DNA from: CAJCIW01 sp963833965
Lineage (GTDB): Bacteria; Chlamydiota; Chlamydiia; Chlamydiales; Rhabdochlamydiaceae
Length of the DNA: 64,000 nt
Direction of reading: 5' to 3'
NCBI GenBank assembly: GCA_963833965.1
Contig: CAWHZZ010000003.1
Span: 124,001 to 188,000, forward strand
How positions within the stretch are numbered: the first letter of the stretch is position 1; each line of letters starts with the position of its first letter. The position numbers and the translations under genes are program-made. Of the stretch, positions 16,115 through 24,870 are shown one piece after another. The notes under the pieces were generated by a model. That model ran no database searches, was not told where the DNA came from, and was given only the letters and a program-made list of their open reading frames with translations.

Positions 16115-18865
16115 ATGAGCAATGATATGAAACCTGAATCTAAACGCGGTTTTCCAGGGGGCTTTTTCATCTTCCTTCTAGCCGCGGTCTTGATTATCCT
16201 CACTGTTCAAAATTTTAATGGCGATAAAACAGCGAAAGTCGCGTTCAGCCATCAGATTGAACACCTCGTCAATCTCGACCTGATCCAGAAGGAAGACAGT
16301 CGCAAAATTGCTCTCAACGATAACCTCGTCACTTTCAGCGGTAAATTTAAAGATAAATTGTCCGACGACGCGAAAGCGCGATTCCGCTACCTCGACTTGC
16401 TCAACCGCAATCATGAACTCTCGTCGCAAAAAACCACCCTCGAGCAGGAATTGGCCGTCTCGAACCAGAGTGTCAAAGAAGCCTCGGACCTCTTTTTACA
16501 TTTGAGTGGACAACCTATCCCCAAGGGCGGATATCTTGTCGTCGATCCGATCTATAATACCTCTGACAAAGACAACGCCATTTACATCAAGGGCGTTTCC
16601 GACAAGGAGATTGCGAGCCTTGCCGACCTGGAGAAACAATTTCCTGGCATTTCCCACGATTCAAATCCGGCTGCGGTCGATGCTTTTGGAAAAGATCTGC
16701 TTACCTTGATCGAGCGGTTCCGCTCTCCGGCGCTCGGCATCGGCAATGAAGCGATGAAGCAGCAGCTTAAAACATTAGAGCAACAGGTCGCCCAGGTCTC
16801 CAACGCGGGCTCCGAACGGGGCAATCAAGAGCAGATTTCCGCTTATCGCGCAGCCCTGCTCGCTTTAGATGAGATCGTCGCCGACCTGAACAAAGAACAG
16901 CAAAATGTCCGTCTCATCCAGCTCAGAAGCGTCCGCAATTACAAGGCTCAGCTGGAACAATACGCCTATGTCAATGACGAATTGGACAAAAACGGCGCCC
17001 AGCTCGATAAAGCTCGCCAGGCTGTCGCCAACACCACCTGGTATTTTAACAACCAGGAGCTCTCGACAAGAGCCTTGGAAAAACAGGATTCCGAACTGTT
17101 CGGCCATTGGTTCAACCAGGCCAAACAGGAATGGGAAAATTTTAATGCCAATAAAGCCGCCGCTTTCAAAGCTCCCGATCAGCCTCGCAACGCCGTCTTG
17201 GAAAAGACATTTAAAAGCGAAGAGCCGTCGCCGAATTACTTCAGTTATTTATTGACGATCCTCCCCGTCGTCCTCGTCGTTCTTCTCCTCTACTTTGTTT
17301 TCTCACGCCAAATGAAAGGCGTCGGCAACAGCGCTATGAATTTCGGCAAATCCCCAGCGAAAATGCTGACAAAGGAGCGCAATAAAGTGACCTTCAAAGA
17401 TGTCGCCGGCTGCGAGGAGGCCAAAGAAGAGCTCCAAGAGATCGTTGACTTCTTGAAAGACCCTTCGAAATTTACCGCCTTAGGCGCCCGTATTCCCAAA
17501 GGCGTCCTCATGGTGGGCGCCCCAGGAACCGGCAAAACGCTTGTCGCCAAGGCCATTGCAGGGGAGGCCGATCGTCCCTTTTTCTTCATTTCCGGCTCCG
17601 ACTTTGTCGAGATGTTCGTGGGTGTTGGCGCTAGCCGTATCCGCGACCTGTTCGACCAAGCCAAAAAGCATGCGCCCTGCATTATTTTCATCGATGAAAT
17701 CGACGCTGTGGGACGCCATCGCGGTTCAGGAATCGGCGGAGGCCACGATGAGCGCGAACAGACGCTCAACCAACTTCTTGTGGAAATGGATGGATTTGAC
17801 ACGAATGAGGGTGTTATCTTGATCGCAGCGACGAACCGCCCTGACGTGCTCGATAAAGCTTTACTGCGACCCGGCCGCTTTGACCGCCGCATCATCATCG
17901 ACCTTCCCGATATTAAAGGCCGCTACGAGATCCTCAAAGTGCACGCCCGCAAGATCAAGCTCGACCCTTCTGTCGACCTGATGCATATTGCGCGCAATAC
18001 CCCTGGCGGATCCGGCGCCGATCTCGCCAACATTCTCAATGAGGCTGCCCTTCTCGCCGCCAGAAAGGGACGCTCTGCCGTTACCGAAACTGATGCTGCA
18101 GAAGCTTGCGACAAAGTGCGCTACGGAAAAGAAAGGCGCAGTTTGGAGATCGACCAGAATGAAAAGCGAACCACTGCTTATCATGAGTCTGGACACGCCG
18201 TTGTCGCCCTGACTGTGAAACACTCAGACCCCGTCGATAAAGTGACGATCATTCCTAGAGGGCTATCGCTTGGTGCGACTCACTTTATGCCGAAAAAAAA
18301 CCGCTTGAGCTATTGGAGGCGCGAGGTCCTCGATCAGCTCGCCGTCTTGATGGGGGGGCGCGTTGCCGAGGAGATCTTCGTCGGCGACATCTCCAGCGGC
18401 GCTCAAATGGACATCACCCAAGCGACGCGACTCGTGCGCAGTATGGTCTGCGAATGGGGAATGACGGATAAATTGGGTGCTGTCGCATACGACGAGCGTA
18501 GCGAAAATGGTCAATATCTCGGCATGCCGAATTATCATGAAAAATCGTACTCCGAGGCGACTGCGGAAGAGATCGACAAGGAAGTGCGTCTCATCCTCGA
18601 TGCGGCCCATGTCCGCGCCAAGGAGCTCATTGAAGCCAATCGCCAGCAAGTCCAGCTCATGACTGAAATGCTCATCGAGTTTGAGACCCTCGATCGCGAC
18701 GATGTCCTTGAGATCATGAATGGCAAATTTGACTTAGAAAAGAAAAAGCAGCGCTTAAAGAACAATCAAGACCTGCAGCGCAAAACTCCGCCGCCACCGC
18801 CCGAAAAAGCGCCAGACCGCGATTTACCTCCCGTTTCGGAAGGACCCGCCCCTCAGCAAATATAA
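16115..18865 (+). CDS. ftsH: ATP-dependent zinc metalloprotease FtsH
   Basis: A 916-residue membrane protease, against 644 in E. coli. The extra length is in the N-terminal extracytoplasmic part, as in other Chlamydiae. A first helix at about residues 12-30 and a second at about 378-396 (LTILPVVLVVLLLYFVF) enclose an extended coiled-coil-rich domain. The AAA module has Walker A GAPGTGKT near 467, Walker B CIIFIDEIDAVG, and the second region of homology ATNRPDVLDKALLRPGRFDR. The zinc site HESGH is at about 690-694, with the third ligand in the later SSGAQMDITQAT segment. It degrades unassembled membrane proteins and regulatory substrates. The C-terminus is proline-rich. Confidence 0.96.
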   Translation: MSNDMKPESKRGFPGGFFIFLLAAVLIILTVQNFNGDKTAKVAFSHQIEHLVNLDLIQKEDSRKIALNDNLVTFSGKFKDKLSDDAKARFRYLDLLNRNHELSSQKTTLEQELAVSNQSVKEASDLFLHLSGQPIPKGGYLVVDPIYNTSDKDNAIYIKGVSDKEIASLADLEKQFPGISHDSNPAAVDAFGKDLLTLIERFRSPALGIGNEAMKQQLKTLEQQVAQVSNAGSERGNQEQISAYRAALLALDEIVADLNKEQQNVRLIQLRSVRNYKAQLEQYAYVNDELDKNGAQLDKARQAVANTTWYFNNQELSTRALEKQDSELFGHWFNQAKQEWENFNANKAAAFKAPDQPRNAVLEKTFKSEEPSPNYFSYLLTILPVVLVVLLLYFVFSRQMKGVGNSAMNFGKSPAKMLTKERNKVTFKDVAGCEEAKEELQEIVDFLKDPSKFTALGARIPKGVLMVGAPGTGKTLVAKAIAGEADRPFFFISGSDFVEMFVGVGASRIRDLFDQAKKHAPCIIFIDEIDAVGRHRGSGIGGGHDEREQTLNQLLVEMDGFDTNEGVILIAATNRPDVLDKALLRPGRFDRRIIIDLPDIKGRYEILKVHARKIKLDPSVDLMHIARNTPGGSGADLANILNEAALLAARKGRSAVTETDAAEACDKVRYGKERRSLEIDQNEKRTTAYHESGHAVVALTVKHSDPVDKVTIIPRGLSLGATHFMPKKNRLSYWRREVLDQLAVLMGGRVAEEIFVGDISSGAQMDITQATRLVRSMVCEWGMTDKLGAVAYDERSENGQYLGMPNYHEKSYSEATAEEIDKEVRLILDAAHVRAKELIEANRQQVQLMTEMLIEFETLDRDDVLEIMNGKFDLEKKKQRLKNNQDLQRKTPPPPPEKAPDRDLPPVSEGPAPQQI

Positions 18866-18882
18866 TTAAGTAATTGAAAGTC

Positions 18883-18914
18883 AAGGACTTGTGTAATTAC
18901 AAGTCCTTCTCTAT
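18883..18914 (+). terminator. hairpin terminator after ftsH
   Basis: AAGGACTTG at 18883-18891 pairs with CAAGTCCTT at 18900-18908 around an AT-rich loop, followed by CTCTATTTATATTTATT. The T content after the stem is moderate. It lies directly after the ftsH stop. Confidence 0.7.
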
Positions 18915-18976
18915 TTATATTTATTAAAAATTAAATGGATGGTCAGTTTTTCAAAACGCCTAATTATCTGTTCGTC

Positions 18977-19005
18977 TTGTTTATTTAACTTAATTAGACT
19001 ATAAT
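18977..19005 (+). promoter_or_regulatory. sigma-70/sigma-66-type promoter
   Basis: TTGTTT at 18977-18982 and TATAAT at 19000-19005 are separated by exactly 17 bases, close to the bacterial housekeeping consensus. The start codon of the following gene is 31 bases downstream. The site lies just after the ftsH terminator, so the next gene is probably an independent unit. Confidence 0.65.
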
Positions 19006-19036
19006 GCCTATAATTTTTATTTAATTTTAGGGCGTT

Positions 19037-20350
19037 ATGTCTGTTAATTCTGTTGTTCCAGGATTTACATCACAAACTTATATCCCACAAACATCTCCAT
19101 CTCCCGGTTTTTGGGGAGCCAGAACGACCCAGCACGGCTTCTGCGGCATGACCTCGGCAGAAACTACGCGCGTAAGCATGCGTTTATTGAGCATAGGATC
19201 CGGGATAGGGGCCATTGGAGCGGCTGCCGCAGCTCTTCTAGGCATTGTCACTTGGCCGATCGGCCTGCTTGCGATTCCGTGCGCCTTATGTTCCGCAGGA
19301 GCCATTTGGTATAGTTTTCAATTTAATGACTATGAAAATCCGGAAGAATTGATCAAATTCCGTCATGAAGCGGGCCCTTTGAGCTTTGAGCAAGTGATGC
19401 AAACGCATGGGTGGAACAGTGTTCTCCGTTGGGGGATTCTCACCGCTGAGCAGTTTTCGGACAAATACCGACAGCACATGCGCGGAAAAAATTTAGTTGA
19501 GATCATCAATGCCCATGAAAATGCCCAAAGACACCTTTCCCAATGTCCTTATCAGCGTTATGAATACCAGCTGCCATCTCCCGCCGAATGGCGAGCAAAA
19601 TGGCGTCCCGAGACGGCTGTGAAGAGTTTTGAGGAAATCTTACAAACCTATCCGCTAGAAAAGTTGGAAAGATTCAATCTGGTCGAAACCGGCGAAATGC
19701 ACAAAATTAAAGATTTGAAACGGGTTTACGATGAAGTGAAAGAAAAGTTTGATTCCGCTTCCGTCCGCTTCGATAAGGAATTTCAAGCCAATACGGAAGT
19801 TTTCCAGCGCGAGCAGCAATTCGACAGCGCTTCCACAGAACGGGAATATGGCAACAATTGGGCCGTGAAAAGATTGCAGGCCTTCGAGCTCGATTACATT
19901 CGCGAAAGGCAAACAGTGCAAGAAACGGCTAACAGACGAAAAAATGAAGCGAAAGAGCGTTTTGAAAAGGCCATTGCGCCTATCACCAAAAATGGGCAGA
20001 TCGCTTACAACAAGCTTCCGCCAAACGATAAGGTTCTCTATGACCAGCGAAATAACGAATTGCAGGTCTCAATTTCTCAAGCGGAGAATGATGCCCGCTT
20101 GCAAATCGCCGCCATCGACTCGCGCCGCATTAGCGAAAAAACGCGCCTGAATGTCGAAGAAGTTCGCGCCAAGGCCCTACGCGACCAAAAGCTGGACGCC
20201 GCCAAAAATCGGTACGACACTTCGGTCGTCTACCACCGGCAATACAAAGAGCGCCAAATGGCGCCGGTCAGCGCGACCTTCCGCTCTGCCGTCAGCGACC
20301 TCAACGGACGCTACCGCGCGTACCTACGCACCATCGGCGTTTCTCATTAA
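19037..20350 (+). CDS. Inc-like protein with paired hydrophobic segment and coiled coil
   Basis: A 437-residue protein I do not recognise by family. Residues 1-45 are polar and serine/threonine/proline-rich. Residues 50-96 hold two adjacent hydrophobic stretches (LLSIGSGIGAIGAAAAALLG and LLAIPCALCSAGAIWYSF) with a tight PIG turn. The rest, about 340 residues, is charged and strongly helical, with long coiled-coil potential from about 230 to 400 (KRVYDEVKEKFDSASVRFDK and following). A bilobed hydrophobic segment with no signal peptide is the hallmark of chlamydial inclusion membrane (Inc) proteins, which are type III secreted. That role is inferred. It has its own promoter and the ftsH terminator upstream. 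Confidence 0.7.
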   Translation: MSVNSVVPGFTSQTYIPQTSPSPGFWGARTTQHGFCGMTSAETTRVSMRLLSIGSGIGAIGAAAAALLGIVTWPIGLLAIPCALCSAGAIWYSFQFNDYENPEELIKFRHEAGPLSFEQVMQTHGWNSVLRWGILTAEQFSDKYRQHMRGKNLVEIINAHENAQRHLSQCPYQRYEYQLPSPAEWRAKWRPETAVKSFEEILQTYPLEKLERFNLVETGEMHKIKDLKRVYDEVKEKFDSASVRFDKEFQANTEVFQREQQFDSASTEREYGNNWAVKRLQAFELDYIRERQTVQETANRRKNEAKERFEKAIAPITKNGQIAYNKLPPNDKVLYDQRNNELQVSISQAENDARLQIAAIDSRRISEKTRLNVEEVRAKALRDQKLDAAKNRYDTSVVYHRQYKERQMAPVSATFRSAVSDLNGRYRAYLRTIGVSH

Positions 20351-20351
20351 A

Positions 20352-20383
20352 GAAAAAGCCTCTCCCGAATGTCTGGAGAGGCT
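20352..20383 (-). terminator. intrinsic terminator of pnp (minus strand)
   Basis: AGCCTCTCC at 20357-20365 pairs with GGAGAGGCT at 20375-20383. Read on the minus strand, the stem is followed by TTTTTCTTT, a good T-tract, so it ends the pnp transcript. On the plus strand the tail is weak, although it may still help end the Inc-like gene. Confidence 0.8.
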
Positions 20384-20387
20384 ATGT

Positions 20388-22496
20388 TTATTGCCGTTGC
20401 GGCGCGGGAAGAAGCGCTTTATGGCTCAGTTTGATCTGTCCGCGATCGTTTATGTCGAGAACCTTCACTTCGAGCATTTGGCCTTCTTTGACGACGTCGG
20501 AGACATTTTGGACGCGTGTATGGGACAGTTCTGAAATGTGGCACAGTCCTTCCTTGCCATAGATTTCGACGAAGCATCCGAAGGCGACAATGGAAACGAC
20601 GCGCCCTTTGTAGACCTTGCCGATTTCGATATCAGCTGTGAGATTGTGGATGATCTCTTTGGCCCGTTCCATGCCTGCGCTATCGGTGGAGGCGATGCTG
20701 ATCCGGCCGCTGTCGTCGATATCGATTTGAACGCCCGTCTCTTCAGTGATTGCGCGGATCTGTTTGCCGCCCGGACCGATGACGGTGCCGATCTTGCTCG
20801 GCTTGATCATGATCGTCTCGATGCGGGGAGCGTAGGTCGACAGATGCTCTTTGGGTTTCGGGCAGACCTCGAGCATTTTGCTCAAGATATGCAGGCGTCC
20901 TTGTTTCGCTTGCGCGAGCGCTGCTTGCATGATCTGCTTGTTGATTCCTTCGACTTTAATATCGAGCTGGAAAGCGGTGATCCCGTGGGAGTCGCCGGCG
21001 ATTTTGAAGTCCATGTCGCCAAGCGCGTCTTCGACGCCGAGGATATCGGAGAGGATCGCGTATTTATGGTCTTCGAGGATCAGGCCCATCGCAATGCCTG
21101 CAATGGGGCGCTTGATTGGCACACCGGCGTCCATTAGTGCAAGGCATCCGCCACAGACGGAGGCCATTGATGAGGAGCCATTAGATTCCGTGATGTTGGA
21201 CTCTAAGCGGACAACGTAAGGGAAATGCTCCGCCATCGGGATGATCATCGACAACGAGCGTTCGGCGAGCTTGCCGTGGCCAACTTCGCGACGCCCCGGA
21301 GAGCCGATCCTGCCGACCTCGCCCACTGAAAAAGGAGGGAAGGAATACTGCAAGTAAAAACGGTTGTTGAGTTCGCCCTCGAGGTTTTCTCCTCGTTGCG
21401 CCATGGTCTCGCCGCCAAGGGTGCAAACCGCAATGGATTGCGTTTCACCGCGGGTGAATAAGGCGCTACCATGCGTTCGCGGTAGGAAGGACATTTCGAT
21501 GTCTATGGCGCGGATCTGGTCGGATGTGCGGCCGTCGCTGCGCTTGTTTTCATCGAGGATCATTTTGCGCATGATGTCGGATTGCACATTTTTAAATGCT
21601 GCCTTGACATCGTTAGGTTTGTATTTCGGCTCCTTTTCGCCGTCAGAGGCGTACTTGGCGGCAAGCTCGTTGGAGATCGCTTTGATCGTCTCTTCGCGGA
21701 CTTGTTTTTCCTTGATGCGAAGAGCTTGATCGATGCGTTCAGCGGAAAACTGCTTGACCTCTTCCGTAAGAGTCGGATCGATAAGTCGAAGATGTTCGGC
21801 AACTTTTTCTTTGCCGATCTCTTTTTGCCAGTCGCTCAAAGTTTGACAGATTTTGCGAATCGCCTGGTGGCCCTCTTCGACAGCTTCAAGGATCTGCTCT
21901 TCCGTGAGGAAATCGGCATATCCTTCGATCATTAAAATGGCGTCTTCTGTCCCTGCCAACATCAGGTCTAAACGGGAACGTTTTTGCTCCTCGATGGTGG
22001 GATTGACGACATAGTTGCCGTCGATGAGGCCAACGCGCACGCCGCCGATCGGTTTGACAAGGGGAATGTCGGAGATCACCAAGGCCGCAGATGCCGCGCA
22101 GATCGCGAGAGGATCGGGGGAATGCGTTCCATCATAAGAAAAGACGTAAACGAGGAGCTGCACTTCATTGTAGTAGCCTTCCGGGAACATCGGCCGGATC
22201 GGGCGATCGATAAGTCGGCTTGTGAGAACCTCTTTTTCCGATGGCCTTCCTTCGCGCTTGATAAAGCCGCCGAGTGTTTTGCCCGTCGATGAAAATTTCT
22301 CTTGATAGTCCACTCTGAGCGGAAGAAAATCGGTAGTTTCCGAAGGAGGCGGGGCGGAACAGGCCGTGCCTAGTAAAATTGTCTCTCCAGACCGGACGAT
22401 GACAGAACCTCCCGCTTGCCGGGCGACTTTTCCGGTTTCAAAGGTGATATCGCGGCCGCCAACAGAAACGGTGATGCTTTTTCGCTTGAATTCCAT
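20388..22496 (-). CDS. pnp: polyribonucleotide nucleotidyltransferase (PNPase)
   Basis: A 702-residue exoribonuclease that degrades RNA 3' to 5' using phosphate. Two RNase PH domains flank a helical linker. The first has DFLPLRVDYQEKFSSTGKT and the second FSVGEVGRIGSPGRREVGHG. A KH domain follows (VIGPGGKQIRAITEETGVQI, about 570-590), and then an S1 domain (GKVYKGRVVSIVAFGCFVEI, about 630-695). Length and domain order are standard. In most bacteria pnp follows rpsO closely. Here 535 bases with nested palindromes and an rpsO terminator separate them, so pnp probably has its own promoter. Confidence 0.96.
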   Translation of the reverse strand: MEFKRKSITVSVGGRDITFETGKVARQAGGSVIVRSGETILLGTACSAPPPSETTDFLPLRVDYQEKFSSTGKTLGGFIKREGRPSEKEVLTSRLIDRPIRPMFPEGYYNEVQLLVYVFSYDGTHSPDPLAICAASAALVISDIPLVKPIGGVRVGLIDGNYVVNPTIEEQKRSRLDLMLAGTEDAILMIEGYADFLTEEQILEAVEEGHQAIRKICQTLSDWQKEIGKEKVAEHLRLIDPTLTEEVKQFSAERIDQALRIKEKQVREETIKAISNELAAKYASDGEKEPKYKPNDVKAAFKNVQSDIMRKMILDENKRSDGRTSDQIRAIDIEMSFLPRTHGSALFTRGETQSIAVCTLGGETMAQRGENLEGELNNRFYLQYSFPPFSVGEVGRIGSPGRREVGHGKLAERSLSMIIPMAEHFPYVVRLESNITESNGSSSMASVCGGCLALMDAGVPIKRPIAGIAMGLILEDHKYAILSDILGVEDALGDMDFKIAGDSHGITAFQLDIKVEGINKQIMQAALAQAKQGRLHILSKMLEVCPKPKEHLSTYAPRIETIMIKPSKIGTVIGPGGKQIRAITEETGVQIDIDDSGRISIASTDSAGMERAKEIIHNLTADIEIGKVYKGRVVSIVAFGCFVEIYGKEGLCHISELSHTRVQNVSDVVKEGQMLEVKVLDINDRGQIKLSHKALLPAPQRQ

Positions 22497-22592
22497 TCAC
22501 TGACTCCAAATTAAATTATAGGTTTGTGGAGGATGAATTGGCCACTGACAGAGAGAAATAAAATTTCTCTATGCAAATGGACATTTCATCCT

Positions 22593-22941
22593 AGAGCCTA
22601 TCCGCGAAGTGCTGGGGTTTTATTTGTCTTATACCGCGCCCGCTTAGGTTGTGTGAATTTTGACTGGCTGCGACTTTGCCAAATCGATCCTTCTTGCTCG
22701 CCTTGCTATTCAAGCAATGGTCTCGCTCGTTCGGACCGCTTCGCTTCAATTTGGCTGTGTCTCGCTGAGTCAAAATTCGCATAACCTAAGCGGGCGCGGT
22801 ATAAATTTTTGAGGCCATTTCCAACCCGCAATTGCGGGTTTGCCCTTTTTGAGGCCATGTGAATACATGGACGAAAAAAGAGATTGGAAATGGGCCAAAA
22901 AGAAATACAAATAAAGCCCCATGACTTTGCGGATAGGCTCT
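22593..22941. repeat. outer palindromic element between rpsO and pnp
   Basis: The ends AGAGCCTATCCGCGAAGTGC and the reverse complement of GGATAGGCTCT-type sequence match over about 36 bases. The left arm is broken by the element at 22629-22804. After that insertion the left arm resumes with TTTTTGAGGCCATTTCCAAC, which pairs with GATTGGAAATGGGCC at 22882-22896. The right arm is unbroken. The outer element is therefore older than the inner one. Confidence 0.75.
22629..22804. repeat. MITE-like element, family E copy 1, inserted in the outer palindrome
   Basis: The ends TTATACCGCGCCCGCTTAGG and the matching reverse complement at the right are identical over 37 bases except for two changes. Both ends carry TATA at the boundary, which fits insertion at a TA as in IS630/Tc1-type elements. 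The interior has GACCGCTTCGCTTCAATTTG, similar to part of the element at 53734-53914. No protein is encoded. Confidence 0.8.
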
Positions 22942-22970
22942 TGGTGGTAGGACTATATCAGGGAAAAGAA

Positions 22971-23003
22971 AAACCGCCAAAAGAATAATTCTCTTGGCGG
23001 TTT
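22971..23003 (-). terminator. terminator of rpsO, probably bidirectional
   Basis: AAACCGCCAA at 22971-22980 pairs with TTGGCGGTTT at 22994-23003. On the minus strand the stem is followed by TTTCTTTTCCC, and the stem itself ends in a U-rich side. On the plus strand TTTTTTT follows. It separates the rpsO transcript from pnp. Confidence 0.8.
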
Positions 23004-23031
23004 TTTTCCCTTTGCCTCTGAATGTAAGTTT

Positions 23032-23301
23032 TTACTTACGGAGGTTTAGGCGTGTAATTAAATTTTGATATCGCTTTGTATCTGTTGAATTGAGATAGTC
23101 GAGCAATTTGCGTCGCTGCCCGACAAGCTTGAGAAGTGCCAATCTTGAGCTATGATCCTTTGGGGCGAGCTTAAGATGCTCTGTGAGCTCTGCGATCCGT
23201 TCTGTGAGGATTGCAATCTGGACATCGGCCGACCCGGTATCTTTCTCATGAAGTTGGAACTTCTTGGTAATTTCTTCCTTAGTACCTTTATCTAAAGACA
23301 T
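23032..23301 (-). CDS. rpsO: 30S ribosomal protein S15
   Basis: An 89-residue protein with the S15 signature KDHSSRLALLKLVGQRRKLL near residues 48-67 and DTGSADVQIAILTERI near 21-36, both typical. It binds 16S rRNA at the central-domain three-way junction. It is the first gene of the classic rpsO-pnp pair but is separated from pnp by a terminator and nested repeats. It diverges from the plus-strand gene at 23527. Confidence 0.97.
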   Translation of the reverse strand: MSLDKGTKEEITKKFQLHEKDTGSADVQIAILTERIAELTEHLKLAPKDHSSRLALLKLVGQRRKLLDYLNSTDTKRYQNLITRLNLRK

Positions 23302-23526
23302 TTATACAATCTCCCGTGAGTAGTGAGAGTTAAAAACAGGTAGACAAACTTAAAGTGTAAAACATTGACTTTATTGTACCTTAACGTCGCAATAGGATCA
23401 ATCAGAAAAAAGCTGATTTTCCGTTTTGCAGGGAAGCGGGGGTAAATTAAAAGAAAAAATGCAGCTTTTTGGAATTGACTTTTAGAGCAGTTAAGCATAA
23501 ATTTTTTCAGAAAAAAAAGAGAAATT

Positions 23527-24180
23527 ATGATCAAAGAAGACCCATACAAAATTAAATTCGGAAAACTCGAGCCTTGGATCCCCGAAATCTTTCAGGCGAT
23601 CCGCAAAGATTTACGCAATGAGCATTTGCACAAAAGCCCGGCATTTGTGCAGAAGCATTTTCCAAAACGGCCTCTCGATAAATTGACGATTGCTGAATTG
23701 TCTGCCGCTTATCTGAAAGAGATTGCAGACGGAGATGAAGATCTTGGAGAGAAAATCACCGCGCACTGGGTGTTGAAGAACGGCGAGCTTTATCAATTTT
23801 TCGTCGATGCGCTTTCGAAAGTGAATCCAAAATACGATGAGATTGAAACACTTCCTGCGGATACCAGCGCTTTTTTACTCACTACAGCAGTCAGCCAATT
23901 TGGCGCGCGGACAGTCTATATTTTTTCGATATTGAACGCGGTCGTTTTTACAGAAGAGCAGCTTTCCCGCATAAGAGAAATCGCCCTTTCAGAGGTTGTT
24001 CCGCAGGAAGAAAAGCAACACTTTGCCTCTGCTGAATCTGTGAAGGAGCATTATGAAAAGGAGATGCGCAAACTCGTTGAAAAATATGAGAAGAGAATGC
24101 AAGGGATCGAGCGCAAATACTTTCAAGATGTAGAGGGATTGAAGAAACAGATCGCCGGCCTGCATAAAAAACTTGGGTGA
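23527..24180 (+). CDS. conserved chlamydial-type hypothetical protein
   Basis: A 217-residue soluble protein with no signal peptide. The first 150 residues are mixed helical, with repeated acidic patches. Residues 160-215 form a charged coiled coil (KEHYEKEMRKLVEKYEKRMQ and onward). In Chlamydia trachomatis two hypothetical genes sit next to tadA (about CT845 and CT846), and this may correspond to one of them by position. Its stop overlaps the possible GTG start of tadA, so the two are probably co-transcribed. I cannot assign a function. Confidence 0.75.
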   Translation: MIKEDPYKIKFGKLEPWIPEIFQAIRKDLRNEHLHKSPAFVQKHFPKRPLDKLTIAELSAAYLKEIADGDEDLGEKITAHWVLKNGELYQFFVDALSKVNPKYDEIETLPADTSAFLLTTAVSQFGARTVYIFSILNAVVFTEEQLSRIREIALSEVVPQEEKQHFASAESVKEHYEKEMRKLVEKYEKRMQGIERKYFQDVEGLKKQIAGLHKKLG

Positions 24181-24182
24181 TC

Positions 24183-24659
24183 ATGGCAACTGATGAATAT
24201 TTTATGAAAGAGGCTTTGGCGGAAGCAAAAAACGCTTTTGCAAAAGGGGAGGTCCCGGTCGGCGCAGTGCTCGTTTGTGAGGGCAAGATCATCAGCCGCG
24301 CCCACAACCTCGTGGAATCGCTGTCCGATGCGACTGCCCATGCGGAGCTGTTGTGTTTAAGGCAAGGCGCGAAGGCGGTTGAAAATTGGCGTCTGCTTAA
24401 GGCCGTCCTTTATTGCACGCTGGAGCCATGTCCCATGTGTGCTGGGGCGATGATCCATTCGCGGCTCGAGAGACTTGTTTGGGGAGCGCCTGATTTAAGA
24501 TGCGGGGCGCATGGGAGCTGGGTCAACCTTTTAGATCTCGAGCATCCGATCCATCGCCTCCAGACGACAACGGGCGTGTTGAAAGAGGAGTGCGCTCAGT
24601 TAATGAAAGATTTTTTTAAAATGAGAAGGCTAGAGAATGATCATGGAAACAGTATTTGA
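24183..24659 (+). CDS. tadA: tRNA-specific adenosine deaminase TadA
   Basis: A 158-residue zinc deaminase that makes inosine at the wobble position of tRNA-Arg. The catalytic HAE is at residues 53-55 and PCPMC supplies Cys83 and Cys86. The N-terminal FMKEALAEAKNAFAKGEVPV is typical. The ATG at 24183 is chosen over the GTG at 24177. Its 3' end overlaps the next small gene by 17 bases. Confidence 0.95.
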   Translation: MATDEYFMKEALAEAKNAFAKGEVPVGAVLVCEGKIISRAHNLVESLSDATAHAELLCLRQGAKAVENWRLLKAVLYCTLEPCPMCAGAMIHSRLERLVWGAPDLRCGAHGSWVNLLDLEHPIHRLQTTTGVLKEECAQLMKDFFKMRRLENDHGNSI

Positions 24660-24858
24660 CCAGCTTGTCGAATTGCAGAGGAAAAAACTGTTGCAGTTCT
24701 CCCAGCAGATTGTTCCCAACATCACCGCGGACGATCTTTTGCAGCCCAACGATTTCCCCGAGCTCGAACACCATCCCCTATTCCGTTATGAAGAAGGGGT
24801 CTTAGAGGGCCTGCTCACAGCGAGGATGGCTTACCTCGCCTGGCAAAAGAGCGTTTGA
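24643..24858 (+). CDS. small conserved hypothetical protein downstream of tadA
   Basis: A 71-residue acidic protein, METVFDQLVELQRKKLLQFS onward, with no membrane segment and ending in MAYLAWQKSV. It starts inside the end of tadA (an ATG at 24637 is also in frame), so it is translationally coupled. A small hypothetical gene near tadA also occurs in Chlamydia, which supports it as real. Function is unknown. Confidence 0.7.
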   Translation: METVFDQLVELQRKKLLQFSQQIVPNITADDLLQPNDFPELEHHPLFRYEEGVLEGLLTARMAYLAWQKSV

Positions 24859-24870
24859 ACCAGGTCCCCA

